The translations under genes and the position numbers were made by a program. The notes beneath the pieces are model-generated. The model did not search any database, was not told the origin of the DNA, and worked only from the letters and a program-made list of their open reading frames with translations. A stretch of DNA of 64,000 bases from JANOYY01 sp043720395 (GTDB taxonomy: Bacteria; Actinomycetota; Acidimicrobiia; Acidimicrobiales; JANYDT01), in the NCBI GenBank assembly GCA_043720395.1, contig JAYSSR010000061.1, positions 1 through 64,000 of the forward strand, in the 5' to 3' direction. Shown here in pieces: positions 28,701 through 36,270 of this stretch (position 1 is its first letter; every line of letters starts with the position of its first letter).

Positions 28701-29234
28701 CTCGTCCATCTCGTCCTGCCACTGGGCGACCAACCCGCCCGGTGCGACCACGAGGCAGCGTTTCACGTCGCCGCGTAGCATGAGCTCCTTCGCAAGCAAA
28801 CCGGCCATGACGGTCTTGCCTGCTCCGGGATCGTCGGCGAGGCAAAACCGCAGCGGCTGCTTGTCCAGCATGACGCCGTAGACGGCCTGGATCTGATGCG
28901 GGAGCGGGCGGATGCGCGAGAGATGCACGGCGAGGCGCCGGTCGAACAGATGCGCGTAGCGAATCCGGCGCGCTTCGGCGGCGAGGGAGAAGAGGTCTCC
29001 GTCGGCGTCGAAGCTCCACGTCTGCGGCTCGTTCGCGACGCTCAGCCTGGCCAGGTCGTTTGCGAAGACCAACTGCTGGTCGAGGCGGCCGTCGGCACCG
29101 CGGTACACGAGGTTCGCGCTGGCCTCCCCGAACCGCTCGACCGCGACGACGGTAATGGTGGCGTGGCCTGCCAGTCCTTGGAGACGCTTGCCCTCGCGGA
29201 GGTCCTCCAGCGTCAGCACGCTTGCTTGCCCCAC
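25689..29234 (-). CDS. SNF2-family helicase with C-terminal DUF3883
   Basis: 1,181 residues from a GTG at 29234. SF2 motif I is ADDPGAGKTVMAGLLAKEL (about 133-151), followed by LVVAPGGLVAQWQDEM, motif II VIVDEAHRMS, motif III LMTATPHSG, and in the second RecA lobe VIAIHGGTPRLDRR, MIATDAAGEGINLQ and motif VI QRFGRVHRIGQ. A charged coiled coil (DDELDELEDLADDEIEKIEE) is inserted. The end carries DUF3883 (RFLEVKGRVSGAEWFFVSRN), a domain with restriction-endonuclease-like E-x-K character. First gene of the operon, with a 172-bp upstream gap, so the promoter lies there. Confidence 0.9.
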   Translation of the reverse strand: MGQASVLTLEDLREGKRLQGLAGHATITVVAVERFGEASANLVYRGADGRLDQQLVFANDLARLSVANEPQTWSFDADGDLFSLAAEARRIRYAHLFDRRLAVHLSRIRPLPHQIQAVYGVMLDKQPLRFCLADDPGAGKTVMAGLLAKELMLRGDVKRCLVVAPGGLVAQWQDEMDEKFGLSFEILTNETIEAARGGDPFGHRDLLIARLDHLARSDDLIEAARASEWDLVIVDEAHRMSAHWFGDQLTETRRYRLGKALGEATRHLLLMTATPHSGKEEDFQAFLKLLDADLFEGRPRAGARRLDVSEHLRRMVKEDLLTFEGTRLFPERRASTVPYPLSPEEANLYEEVTEYVRNEMNRADRLQAEGQGGRGNQVGFAVTVLQRRLASSPEAIYRSLSRRRARLESRLAEERSGANRTTNESGNVPADFDDELDELEDLADDEIEKIEEELVDRATAARTLEELEAEIATLARLEGLADRVRRRAEHSKWREFEGLLSDEPEMFHADGSRRKLIVFTEHRDTLNYLVERTRALLGSAEAVIAIHGGTPRLDRRRLQGVFTHDPTCVVMIATDAAGEGINLQRAHLLVNYDLPWNPNRIEQRFGRVHRIGQEEVCHMWNLVADQTREGQVFSQLLTKLDVQRRALGGRVFDVLGDAFPGRALRDLLIQAIRYGNQPEKRAELSAVVDERVGEGLRELLEENALAADVLGEIDVERIRRDMADAEAERLQPRYVRDWFTQIFAVLGGRMAEREDDRYEITYVPIDLRSGSRSAATLPSRYERVTFEVDRIQRDGRPPAELLAPGHPLVETLIDAVERRYGSLLRQGATLVAEGSSAGTPWVLVMLEHAITDGRNDRRGEPTVVSRRFQFVEIDASGHASTVVQAPYLDYRPITSEERAACEPALIASFPVDDVEAMARAHAIDVAVTEHLAQVRTRRVLRVEKLRVAVHERLTRQILQQQSKESERREQADAGRQPRSNPDRAAARVAELQDRLRARMAELDREQQIRAQPPIVVGAALVIPGGLIRQAMGVLTPPFVIDPVEVDRRAVAAVLDAEDALGFDPREQPHNHPGFDIRSTGPGTVRFLEVKGRVSGAEWFFVSRNQVLHAQNKPDSFILAMVDVSPLGPRSDRVRYVAGPFATDVRLPSDARGLELPWGPYWERGADPAALAHSAEDRAWQS

Positions 29235-29371
29235 CCCAGCGTCATGGCGGAAGAATCTACCGGGGTTCGACCTTGCGGCTTTCTCACACGATTGTCAGAA
29301 ACCTACACACGTGGGTGGACATTTCGCGCAGCCGTGTGGATCTCACACAGTCCTTCGCCCGAGCCGACCGC

Positions 29372-29400
29372 TTGACGATGCGAGCCGCATCTTGGATGCT
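29372..29400 (+). promoter_or_regulatory. sigma70-type promoter of the isochorismatase remnant
   Basis: TTGACG at 29372-29377, 17-bp spacer, GATGCT at 29395-29400, then 6 bases to the ATG at 29407: a near-consensus promoter for a leaderless transcript, kept although the gene is broken. Confidence 0.55.
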
Positions 29401-29406
29401 GTGGCC

Positions 29407-29786
29407 ATGACGGAAGACCCCAGTTCCAGCGCAGTCGTTGACGCGCGACCGAGCACGTTCGGCTTCGATCCCCGAATCGCTACAGCGGCTTCTTCGAGAC
29501 CGAACTCGACGCGATCCTGCGCGAACGCAAGATCACTACGCTGATCTTCACCGGCTGCACGACAAGCGTGTGTGTCGAGTCGACGCTGCGGGATGCCTTC
29601 TACCGCGACTACCGGTGTCTGCTCCTGACCGACTGTTGCGCCGAGGCCATCGGCGGCGACCAGTCCCGAACGAACCACGATGCAAGCATCACCGTGATCG
29701 AGGCCCTCTTCGGCTGGACCACCGAATCAGCGAAGTTCATCGCTGCCATCGAGCCTTCGACGGTTCCCGTAGGTGTGGCTTCGTAG
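29407..29786 (+). pseudogene. isochorismatase-family cysteine hydrolase with internal deletion
   Basis: The ATG at 29407 opens MTEDPSSSAVVDARPSTFGF then DP, the N-terminal signature that in this family precedes the catalytic D-M-Q strand. From about 29482, in another frame, comes RYSGFFETELDAILRERKIT, then GCTTSVCVESTLRDAF with the catalytic Cys, and SITVIEALFGW, the C-terminal half. The middle, with the catalytic Asp and Lys, is gone, and the join breaks the frame. So a deletion of the centre inactivated the gene. The promoter is intact. Confidence 0.75.
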
Positions 29787-29796
29787 TTGCTCGGAC

Positions 29797-30522
29797 TCAG
29801 CGTCGGGCGAGGGGCTCCAGGATGTCGGCCGTCTGACGTGGCATCGACAGGAAGGGTGAGTGATCCGTGTCGAGGCGCACCACCGATTGGCACCGCGTCG
29901 CCATGAACTCCTGCGCGGTCGGGTGGATGGCGTCGTCGCGTTCGCAGATCACGTAGGTCGACGGGATCGTCCGCCACGTCGCCTCGGTCACCGGCTGGGT
30001 GAAGGTCACGAGACGCTGCGGCCCGAGCCTCGCGATCGCGGCTTGGGCTGCCGCGGGATCACACGAGCCGTAGAAGGCCGCAACCGCACGGGCGGGGTCA
30101 ATCGTGGACGTCCCGTCCTCGTGGATGACTCGTGCCGTATCGATAGCAGTCGGGATCTTCGGGATGAGGGTGTCGATCGACCGGCGGGACTCCCCGGCGT
30201 CGAGGCAGAAGGCGGCGAGGTACACGAGGTGGACGACGTTGGTGCTGCCGATCGCGGCCTCCGTTATGACCGCTCCCCCGTAGGAGTGGCCCACGAGCAC
30301 GACCTCGCCGGGGATTTTGGCGAGCGCCTCGCGCACGTGTGCAGCGTCGCCGTGCATGTCGCTGAGGGGCAGCATCGATGCGCCATGTCCCGGTCGGTCG
30401 ATGGCGAGCGAGTGAAGGCCTCGCCTGTCCAGCTCGGCCTGCGTGGCCGCCCAACACCACGCGCCATGCCATGCACCGTGCACGAGAAAAACGGTCCGGT
30501 TGGCATTTCCTGCTATCGACAT
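29797..30522 (-). CDS. alpha/beta hydrolase (salicylate-esterase/HNL-like)
   Basis: 241 residues from the ATG at 30522; the frame upstream runs through repeats and is not coding. Oxyanion region VFLVHGAWHGAWCWAATQAE, nucleophile elbow VVLVGHSYGGAVITEAA, acid and His parts YVICERDDAIHP and RLDTDHSPFLSMP. This is the plant-esterase-like EstA/'salicylate esterase' group of bacterial hydrolases. The substrate cannot be read from sequence. Converges on the isochorismatase remnant. Confidence 0.85.
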   Translation of the reverse strand: MSIAGNANRTVFLVHGAWHGAWCWAATQAELDRRGLHSLAIDRPGHGASMLPLSDMHGDAAHVREALAKIPGEVVLVGHSYGGAVITEAAIGSTNVVHLVYLAAFCLDAGESRRSIDTLIPKIPTAIDTARVIHEDGTSTIDPARAVAAFYGSCDPAAAQAAIARLGPQRLVTFTQPVTEATWRTIPSTYVICERDDAIHPTAQEFMATRCQSVVRLDTDHSPFLSMPRQTADILEPLARR

Positions 30523-30550
30523 CCGCCGACGGTAGCGGCCGACACAACCC

Positions 30551-30698
30551 TTCGCGGTACGTCCGGTGGCGTGACATCGACGCGGCCACTCGGTCGCGGT
30601 ACATCGCGACCGTTCGCGGTGCATTCGGGCGCACCCAATGCACCGCAAACGCACCGGATGTACCGCGACAACGAGCAGCAGGACCGGATGTACCGCGA
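30551..30698. repeat. cluster of six TCGCGGTRCRT words, three per orientation
   Basis: Direct copies at about 30552, 30594 and 30614 (TCGCGGTACGT, TCGCGGTACAT, TCGCGGTGCAT) face inverted copies at about 30638, 30658 and 30688 (ATGCACCGC, ATGTACCGCGA twice). Together they can form a long imperfect hairpin. They lie between the hydrolase promoter and the Tad genes. Could be binding sites for one protein or the end of a mobile element. Confidence 0.55.
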
Positions 30699-30717
30699 CA
30701 ACGAGCAGCAGGACCGG
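30653..30717. repeat. 30-bp tandem repeat, two full copies
   Basis: The unit beginning ACCGGATGTACCGCGACAAC and ending GAGCAGCAGG is repeated exactly twice plus five bases. It contains the inverted form of the iteron word. Recent duplication is likely since the copies are identical. Confidence 0.8.
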
Positions 30718-31130
30718 TCGAGAACGCCGTGTCCGCGGCCGGAGCAGGCTGGCGCCCACCGCCGACGCTTTGCGCTCTCACCGTTTCAGTTCCAGGGAGC
30801 ACGGCAGCCGCCAGGCTGGCGATCGCAACACTCAGTCCTGCGAGTTTTGGCAGTTCGACGCACTTGTCACCTCAAAGTCTCGGAATAGGTCGGACGGACT
30901 ATCTCCAGCTCTCGGGCTCACTGGAAGAAGAAATTTCCGGATCTTCCGTGAGTTGGTTCGGTCGTTTCGGAATATGACCTCAGCGGGCCGTTGTGGCGAC
31001 ACCGGGGCCGGGGAAAGGCAGCGAGCGCCTCCCATGGGAGAAAATCCATGGCCTGCCATTCGTCGTCTCCGACTGAATCGAGGGGCCCAAATTGCTTGAG
31101 TACGCGCTCCGGAGCGTCGATGAGCCATCC
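30718..31130. other. intergenic leader before the Tad genes
   Basis: No convincing gene. Near 31003-31060 there are short self-complementary stretches (CCATGG twice, 8 bases apart) ahead of the TadE-like gene, which could fold in the leader. I could not match it to a known riboswitch class. Confidence 0.3.
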
Positions 31131-31778
31131 ATGTCGTCCTCCCCCGCGCTTCGGAACGTTCCGACCCGCGTTCAGCGTGCGCCGACAGCCGCAGTAAAAC
31201 AACCACGGCGACGACGTGAGCGTGGTGCAAGTGCCGTCGAGTTCGCGCTTGTTGCCCCGATTCTCATTCTCCTCACCTTCGGACTCATGGAGTTCGGCAT
31301 GTTCCTCTGGAACCTCTCGCAGGCACAGACGAACGTGGCCGCTGCCGTCCGCACCGCTGGCACGCAGTCACGGGTCGCTGGCTACGAGGACCAGGTCGCG
31401 GACAGCCTTCGCGCAAGCCTCTCCGGGACGACCGCAGCTCCGCTAACGCTGGTGGTCTACAAGGCCGACCCGTCGACCGGTCGGCCCGCCGGCCTCACCG
31501 GTCTTGGTGCCAACTTCGCGGCCTGCACGGCCGATTGCTACATCTTCACGTGGAATGCGTCGACCCGCTCATGGAGCAAAGCCGGGTCACCAACGTGGCC
31601 GGCGTCGGCACAGAAGGCATGTGGACCGACCGCCGAAACAGACTTCGTCGGGGTGTGGCTGAACACCCGCAACAACGGCATCACGGGTATCGGCCTCGCC
31701 CGGCGCACCTATGCGACCCGTGGCGTCGCTCGGCTCGAACCCGTTCCGCTCTCCACCGGACAGCTATGCAAGCCATGA
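31131..31778 (+). CDS. TadE-like pilus-assembly/pseudopilin protein
   Basis: 215 residues from the ATG at 31131; a TTG at 31092 is possible. A basic stretch is followed by the prepilin-like cleavage signal RGASAVEFALVAPILILLTF, with Glu at +5 of the putative processed end and a long hydrophobic helix, the TadE pattern. The remainder is a secreted domain of beta-rich, Cys-containing sequence (ACTADCY, QKACGP). TadE/TadF minor pilins are cleaved by a TadV-type peptidase and join Flp pili. No tad ATPase is in the window, so assembly depends on genes elsewhere. It overlaps the next gene by 4 bases. Confidence 0.8.
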   Translation: MSSSPALRNVPTRVQRAPTAAVKQPRRRRERGASAVEFALVAPILILLTFGLMEFGMFLWNLSQAQTNVAAAVRTAGTQSRVAGYEDQVADSLRASLSGTTAAPLTLVVYKADPSTGRPAGLTGLGANFAACTADCYIFTWNASTRSWSKAGSPTWPASAQKACGPTAETDFVGVWLNTRNNGITGIGLARRTYATRGVARLEPVPLSTGQLCKP

Positions 31779-34700
31779 TCGGCAGTCATCGTGTTAAATC
31801 GCGGGGTGAGCGCGAACGCGGTGTCGCTGCCGTGTGGGTCGCCCTCACGATGACCGTACTCATCGGCTTCGTCGGCATGGGGATCGACGTCGGCTTCTGG
31901 CATTACCAGGGCTGGAAGCAGCAGCAGGCAGCCGATCAGGCAGCACTCGCCGGTGCAGTGTTTCTCCCGGAGAAGCCACTGCTCGCCGCGGCCGCAGCAC
32001 GAGAGAGCGCCAAGCAGAACGGCTTCGATTCCTCGGTACTCACGACGACCGGCACCGGCGGCAGCGCAAACCGGCTCAAGGTCACGCTCGACCGCACGCA
32101 CCGTTCGTTCTTCTCACAGGTCGTCGGCAAATTCAGGCAGAACATCGTCCGCTCAAGCACGGCGGAATTTGTTCCACCGCTCACGATCGGAAGCCCCTTC
32201 GCCCGCGCTGGCAACGACCCCGAGGACGCTGCGGGCGGCAACTTCAACTACTGGCTGAGCCAGCATGGCCCCTGGGCCAGAAAGCACGATGGGGACCGCT
32301 ACGCCTCCGACATCTGCGACGCCGCTTCCGGGGTCGCGCACCCCACGCCGTACGGCTGTGCCGTCAGCACGCAGACGCGTGGCATGAACGCCGACTACGA
32401 GCGAATTGGCAAGTACGGATATCGCTATGCCGTCGACGTCAGCAGCATCACCCCGGGCAAGGACCTCGTGTTCGAAGTGTTCGACGGCGTGACGAGCAAC
32501 GTCGGCAACCTCTGCAACTGGGGAAACCTTCCGTCGCCCACACAGCGCAACGCGCTCTCGGCCTACGTCGGTGACGCCGACACGCGGTATCGGTCCGGCA
32601 GCGAGGCGGGTGGTTTGCAGTGGTGTTCGGCCGACGAGGCTACGAGGGACGCTTCCCGCGCGAACCAGTACATGGACACCGAGTTCTCGGTGTACTCACA
32701 GACCCGGACCGTGACCACCGGTGGGCTCGTCTCGAACACCACGCCTCCGACCACCGCGCCTCCGATCGCTACCACGACGACGCTGCCCGGAGGTGGTGCC
32801 ACGATCGCTGGACCGTGCTCGCCCGCGACCAGCACCGGTGCCACGACGCTGAACGTCAACAACGACCGGGCGGCCAGCGTCAAGGTGTACTGGGTCAACA
32901 CCGCTTGCCTGGAGACGCTGGTCGCGACCACCACGCCCGGCACAACGTGGACCGCGAGCACCTTCGAGGGTTACCGCTACCGCTTCTACGACGCAGTGAC
33001 CGGCGGGCTGATCAACGAATACACGGTTCCTGCGCCCCCGTCGACGGTCAGCTACGCGCGGCGCTCACTCGAAAACTCATCGGGTCTCCCAGGGAATTTC
33101 CTTTCCACCTCCGGCTCGCTCGTCGCGCAGAGCGCGCTCACCACGACAGGTGCCCAGCAGGCAGCGTCGTTCGAGGTGACCCCGGCCCTCAACGGCACCG
33201 TTGGTTGCGTCAGTTTCAAATCCGCCCAATCGACGCCCGTGTACCTCTCGTACGCGTCAGCGTCCGGCCCTGTCTCGTTCGCGACGAATGTTTCGAGCGC
33301 GCCTTCGCAGACGAACGCCACCTGGTGCCCGACCGCATCGGCGACTGGCATGCCGACGGTTCGGTTCACTTCCTCGGCGAACGCGAGCTCCTACCTCTGG
33401 GCCAACGGGACCTCAATCGCCACCTCCACAGCGCCGTCGTCGTGGAGCGCGGCGGAGTGGTACGTCACCATGCCCGCCGCACCGCGGGCCAACGAACCAT
33501 TCCCCGTCAGCGTGTGGGTCACCATCCTCAACAACGGCAACAGGACCTGCCTCGACGCAAACGGCACCGCGCTCAACTCGCAGCTGCGCATCAACACCTG
33601 CAACGCCAACACCACGCAGCAGTTTCAGCTCCAGGTCGACGGGTCGCGTTACCGGCTCAGCTCCCGCGGCACGAGCTATATCGTCCGGCCCAACGCGGGC
33701 GCGACTGCGGTGGGGACATATCTCCGCCTGGAGTCGCCTGCCGGAACGACGCAGGACTCGTACCTCACCACGGTTTCGCCCGGTGGCGTCGTAACGCTCT
33801 CCCCCGACGCAGGATCCGTTTACATCTCGAACTACGGCGCAACCGGATCAAGCGTGTCGGCGCGGTTGCGGTCGACGTCGCCGGCGTCGTACGCCTCGAC
33901 GATTCGCGTCGGGCAGGCCGGCCAGATCTTCCCGATCTCGTACTCGGGAAGCTCGGGCACGCAGACCATCTCGTTCGTGGAGCATCTCAACAACACCGGC
34001 ACGTGCCCGACCAGCGGCACGGCGTCCGACCTCACCGTCACCAACCCGCGCACCGGGCCGGTCGGCGTCTATCTGCTTGGAGCAAGTTGTCGCGAGACGT
34101 TTCTCGGCGAGGTCGCGGCGGGAGGAAGCAAAACGTTCACCGGCCTCTACACGGGTGCCCGACTGCGCATCCATGACGTCTCGATGAACCGGCTCGCGGC
34201 CGCGGTTGCCATCAGTTCCGTGAACCAGACCTACGTGGTTCCAACCACAGGTCCCGGCACACCATGCTCGGCGTTGTCCGGCGCGGCGGCAACGATCAAC
34301 TTCACGAACCAGCGCACAGCGCCCGTCCGCGTGTTCGCAATCGACAGTTCTTGCAACGTCATCCACGTGACGACCCTCGCGACGAACGGTGTCTGGAGCG
34401 CCTCGACCTACGCTGGTGCCGTCTGGCAGACGGTCGACACACTCACCGGAGGAGTCCGTCGCACGGTCACCGCGGTGGCGGGTGTGCAGGCGGTGACGGA
34501 GGTCGAGGACACGTTGACGGCTGGCAACTGCTCGACGACAACGGGCATTGCACAGACGCTCGAAGTCGTGAACCAACGGACGACGTCGCTCGAGCTGCGC
34601 CGCATCGACGACGCCTGCGTCGAGACCGTGTTCGCCGTGATTGCGCCGAGTTCCACGACGACGTACGCCTCACACGACGGCGAACGCTGGAAGATCTACG

Positions 34701-35626
34701 AGGGGGCGGCGCTCGTCGCCGACCAGACGATGGCGAACCCGACAGAGACCGTCACGATCGAGGCGTCGAGCACGTGGACCTACGACCCCAATGCCGGGTA
34801 CGTCACCGGTACGGCACTGATCTGCACACGTGTCGAAACCACGTACCCGATGACGTCGTACAACCCGGCCGATCCGCACACAGGAACGGTCGTGCAGCTC
34901 GTCAATCCCTTCGACGGGGCCCACGACAACGGTGCCGGCACCCGCGATCCCTTCGCGGAGTCGTTCACGCTGGGCTTCCGGCGCTGGAAGCAGTTCTGCA
35001 AGGTCCCCGCCGCACAGGTCCAGACGGGCCGGTACACAATCACCGTCAAGACCAACCTCAACAACGAGTCGGCGGGCAACAACAGCTACTCGTTGCGCGC
35101 CGCCTGGCAGGGAGCAACCCCGACCGATCGATCCGAGGCCGGACTGCAGCTCTCGGCGATCGAGAACTTCCCGGTGTTCATCAACCTCGGTGGTTCGTCC
35201 ACGTCGACGCTCTACATGACGCGCCTCCATCCAATTCATGCGAGCCGCCAGCTGCGACTCGAGCTGTTCGACATCGGCGACGTGTCCGGGTCCGGCAGCG
35301 TAAACCTGAAGATCCTGCCACCGCCCGACTCCAACGTCGGCGCGTCGTGGGGATGTTCGATGAAGCTCGTGGCGCAGAACGGCACCTTCAACCCGGTCGG
35401 CGTGAACACGAGTGACTGCTCGATCGTTGGCCTGAAACGTGTCGACTACAACGGCGCCGCGGTGCAGATCGACATTCCCATCCCGACGGGGTTCACCTGC
35501 GACATCAGCGTGCCGACGAACTGCTGGGCCCGCGTCCAGATCACCTTCAACGGTGGCACCCAACCGACGGACCGAACGACGTGGTCGGCCGTCGTTCTCG
35601 GTGATCCGTTGCGCATCGTGCGCTGA
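31775..35626 (+). CDS. giant TadG-like surface protein with VHL-beta-like repeats
   Basis: About 1,283 residues from ATGATC at 31775 (ATGA overlap with the TadE stop; ATG at 31766 is an alternative). The Tad_N/TadG start is RGVAAVWVALTMTVLIGFVG then DVGFWHYQGWKQQQAADQAA. A Thr/Pro linker (TTPPTTAPPIATTTT) precedes four repeats, at about 32845-33030, 34030-34215, 34300-34490 and 34558-34755. Each has the form N-x-R-x3-V-x-V then C-x-E-T, a Pro-Gly turn and a W/Y-x-x-x-D strand, like VHL beta domains. Between repeats 1 and 2 lie beta-trefoil-like segments (TCLDANGTALNSQLRINTCN, ricin-type). The C-terminus ends DRTTWSAVVLGDPLRIV, shared with the TadG-like protein at 59311. Probably an exported adhesive or sugar-binding protein. 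Confidence 0.75.
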   Translation: MIGSHRVKSRGERERGVAAVWVALTMTVLIGFVGMGIDVGFWHYQGWKQQQAADQAALAGAVFLPEKPLLAAAAARESAKQNGFDSSVLTTTGTGGSANRLKVTLDRTHRSFFSQVVGKFRQNIVRSSTAEFVPPLTIGSPFARAGNDPEDAAGGNFNYWLSQHGPWARKHDGDRYASDICDAASGVAHPTPYGCAVSTQTRGMNADYERIGKYGYRYAVDVSSITPGKDLVFEVFDGVTSNVGNLCNWGNLPSPTQRNALSAYVGDADTRYRSGSEAGGLQWCSADEATRDASRANQYMDTEFSVYSQTRTVTTGGLVSNTTPPTTAPPIATTTTLPGGGATIAGPCSPATSTGATTLNVNNDRAASVKVYWVNTACLETLVATTTPGTTWTASTFEGYRYRFYDAVTGGLINEYTVPAPPSTVSYARRSLENSSGLPGNFLSTSGSLVAQSALTTTGAQQAASFEVTPALNGTVGCVSFKSAQSTPVYLSYASASGPVSFATNVSSAPSQTNATWCPTASATGMPTVRFTSSANASSYLWANGTSIATSTAPSSWSAAEWYVTMPAAPRANEPFPVSVWVTILNNGNRTCLDANGTALNSQLRINTCNANTTQQFQLQVDGSRYRLSSRGTSYIVRPNAGATAVGTYLRLESPAGTTQDSYLTTVSPGGVVTLSPDAGSVYISNYGATGSSVSARLRSTSPASYASTIRVGQAGQIFPISYSGSSGTQTISFVEHLNNTGTCPTSGTASDLTVTNPRTGPVGVYLLGASCRETFLGEVAAGGSKTFTGLYTGARLRIHDVSMNRLAAAVAISSVNQTYVVPTTGPGTPCSALSGAAATINFTNQRTAPVRVFAIDSSCNVIHVTTLATNGVWSASTYAGAVWQTVDTLTGGVRRTVTAVAGVQAVTEVEDTLTAGNCSTTTGIAQTLEVVNQRTTSLELRRIDDACVETVFAVIAPSSTTTYASHDGERWKIYEGAALVADQTMANPTETVTIEASSTWTYDPNAGYVTGTALICTRVETTYPMTSYNPADPHTGTVVQLVNPFDGAHDNGAGTRDPFAESFTLGFRRWKQFCKVPAAQVQTGRYTITVKTNLNNESAGNNSYSLRAAWQGATPTDRSEAGLQLSAIENFPVFINLGGSSTSTLYMTRLHPIHASRQLRLELFDIGDVSGSGSVNLKILPPPDSNVGASWGCSMKLVAQNGTFNPVGVNTSDCSIVGLKRVDYNGAAVQIDIPIPTGFTCDISVPTNCWARVQITFNGGTQPTDRTTWSAVVLGDPLRIVR

Positions 35627-35694
35627 CTTCGGTTTGACCCATTTCGCCTGCCCACTTGTCTGTGACCGAGGTCATCGGCGAGTACCGATGAAAG

Positions 35695-35726
35695 CCGATC
35701 GGATTAGTCGGGAATTCGGCTAACCT
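35695..35726 (+). promoter_or_regulatory. sulfur-operon promoter/operator box, cysC copy
   Basis: 32 bp from CCGATC to the -10 TAACCT (35721-35726). It aligns without gaps, at 22 of 32 positions, to the box before cobA (40980-41011). The shared core is GTCGGG-ATT. Seven bases separate the -10 from the cysC ATG, implying a leaderless mRNA. A common regulator of sulfur assimilation is inferred. Confidence 0.65.
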
Positions 35727-35733
35727 GTGCGCC

Positions 35734-36270
35734 ATGGCAACCGGCGACGTGATCTGGCTGACCGGACTCCCCTCGGCCGGCAAGACGACCATCGGCCGAG
35801 CAGTGGCCGAGCGACTCGTGGGTGAGCGTCCGGTACAGCTCCTCGACGGCGACGAGCTGCGCGCAGCCATCGGCGGAGGACTCGGTTTCTCCCGCGCTGA
35901 CCGCGAGGAGAACGTTCGGCGGATCGGCTTCGTGGCGGAGCTGCTCTCGAAGCATGGCGTCACCGTGGTCTGTCCCGTGATCTCGCCGTTCCGTAGTTCG
36001 CGAGATGAACTTCGGATGCTGCTCGGGCCTCGTTTTGTTGAGGTCTACGTGTCTACACCGGTAGACGTTTGTGCAGGTCGCGACGTGAAGGGCCTCTACG
36101 CGAAACAGAAGGCGGGTGAGATCAGCCATCTCACCGGGGTCGACGACCCGTATGAGGCCCCGCTCGCACCGGACCTTGAGATACCTACGCACGAGGTGCC
36201 ACTCGCCGACGCTGTAGAACGCATCGTCGAGTTTGTAAGCGCACGTAGTGCATCCGGGGTCCGGTCGTGA
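35734..36270 (+). CDS. cysC: adenylyl-sulfate (APS) kinase
   Basis: 178 residues. P-loop VIWLTGLPSAGKTTIGRAVA, LLDGDELRAAIGGGLGFSRA followed by DREENVRRIGFVAELL, and CPVISPFRSSRDELR, all hallmarks of APS kinase. It phosphorylates APS to PAPS. Because the CysH next door carries the Fe-S cysteines of the APS-reducing type, the PAPS made here may serve sulfation rather than reduction. First gene of the cys operon, probably leaderless, and its stop overlaps the cysH GTG start (GTGA). Confidence 0.95.
   Translation: MATGDVIWLTGLPSAGKTTIGRAVAERLVGERPVQLLDGDELRAAIGGGLGFSRADREENVRRIGFVAELLSKHGVTVVCPVISPFRSSRDELRMLLGPRFVEVYVSTPVDVCAGRDVKGLYAKQKAGEISHLTGVDDPYEAPLAPDLEIPTHEVPLADAVERIVEFVSARSASGVRS

Noticed and set aside
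18267..29234. Complete DISARM or BREX system
   Set aside because: No drmA, drmB or drmC, and no PglZ, BrxC or BrxL homolog is seen; only the helicase/methylase part is shared.
30653..30717. Possible CRISPR array
   Set aside because: Only two abutting 30-bp copies with no spacers and no cas genes; a simple tandem duplication.
30985..31080. Cyclic-di-GMP riboswitch before the Tad genes
   Set aside because: The GGAAAGGCAGCGAG part tempted me, but the conserved GEMM elements are not present in order.
31535..31765. Longer N-terminus for the giant TadG-like protein
   Set aside because: It would lie inside the TadE gene in another frame; the ATGA overlap at 31775 is the usual arrangement.
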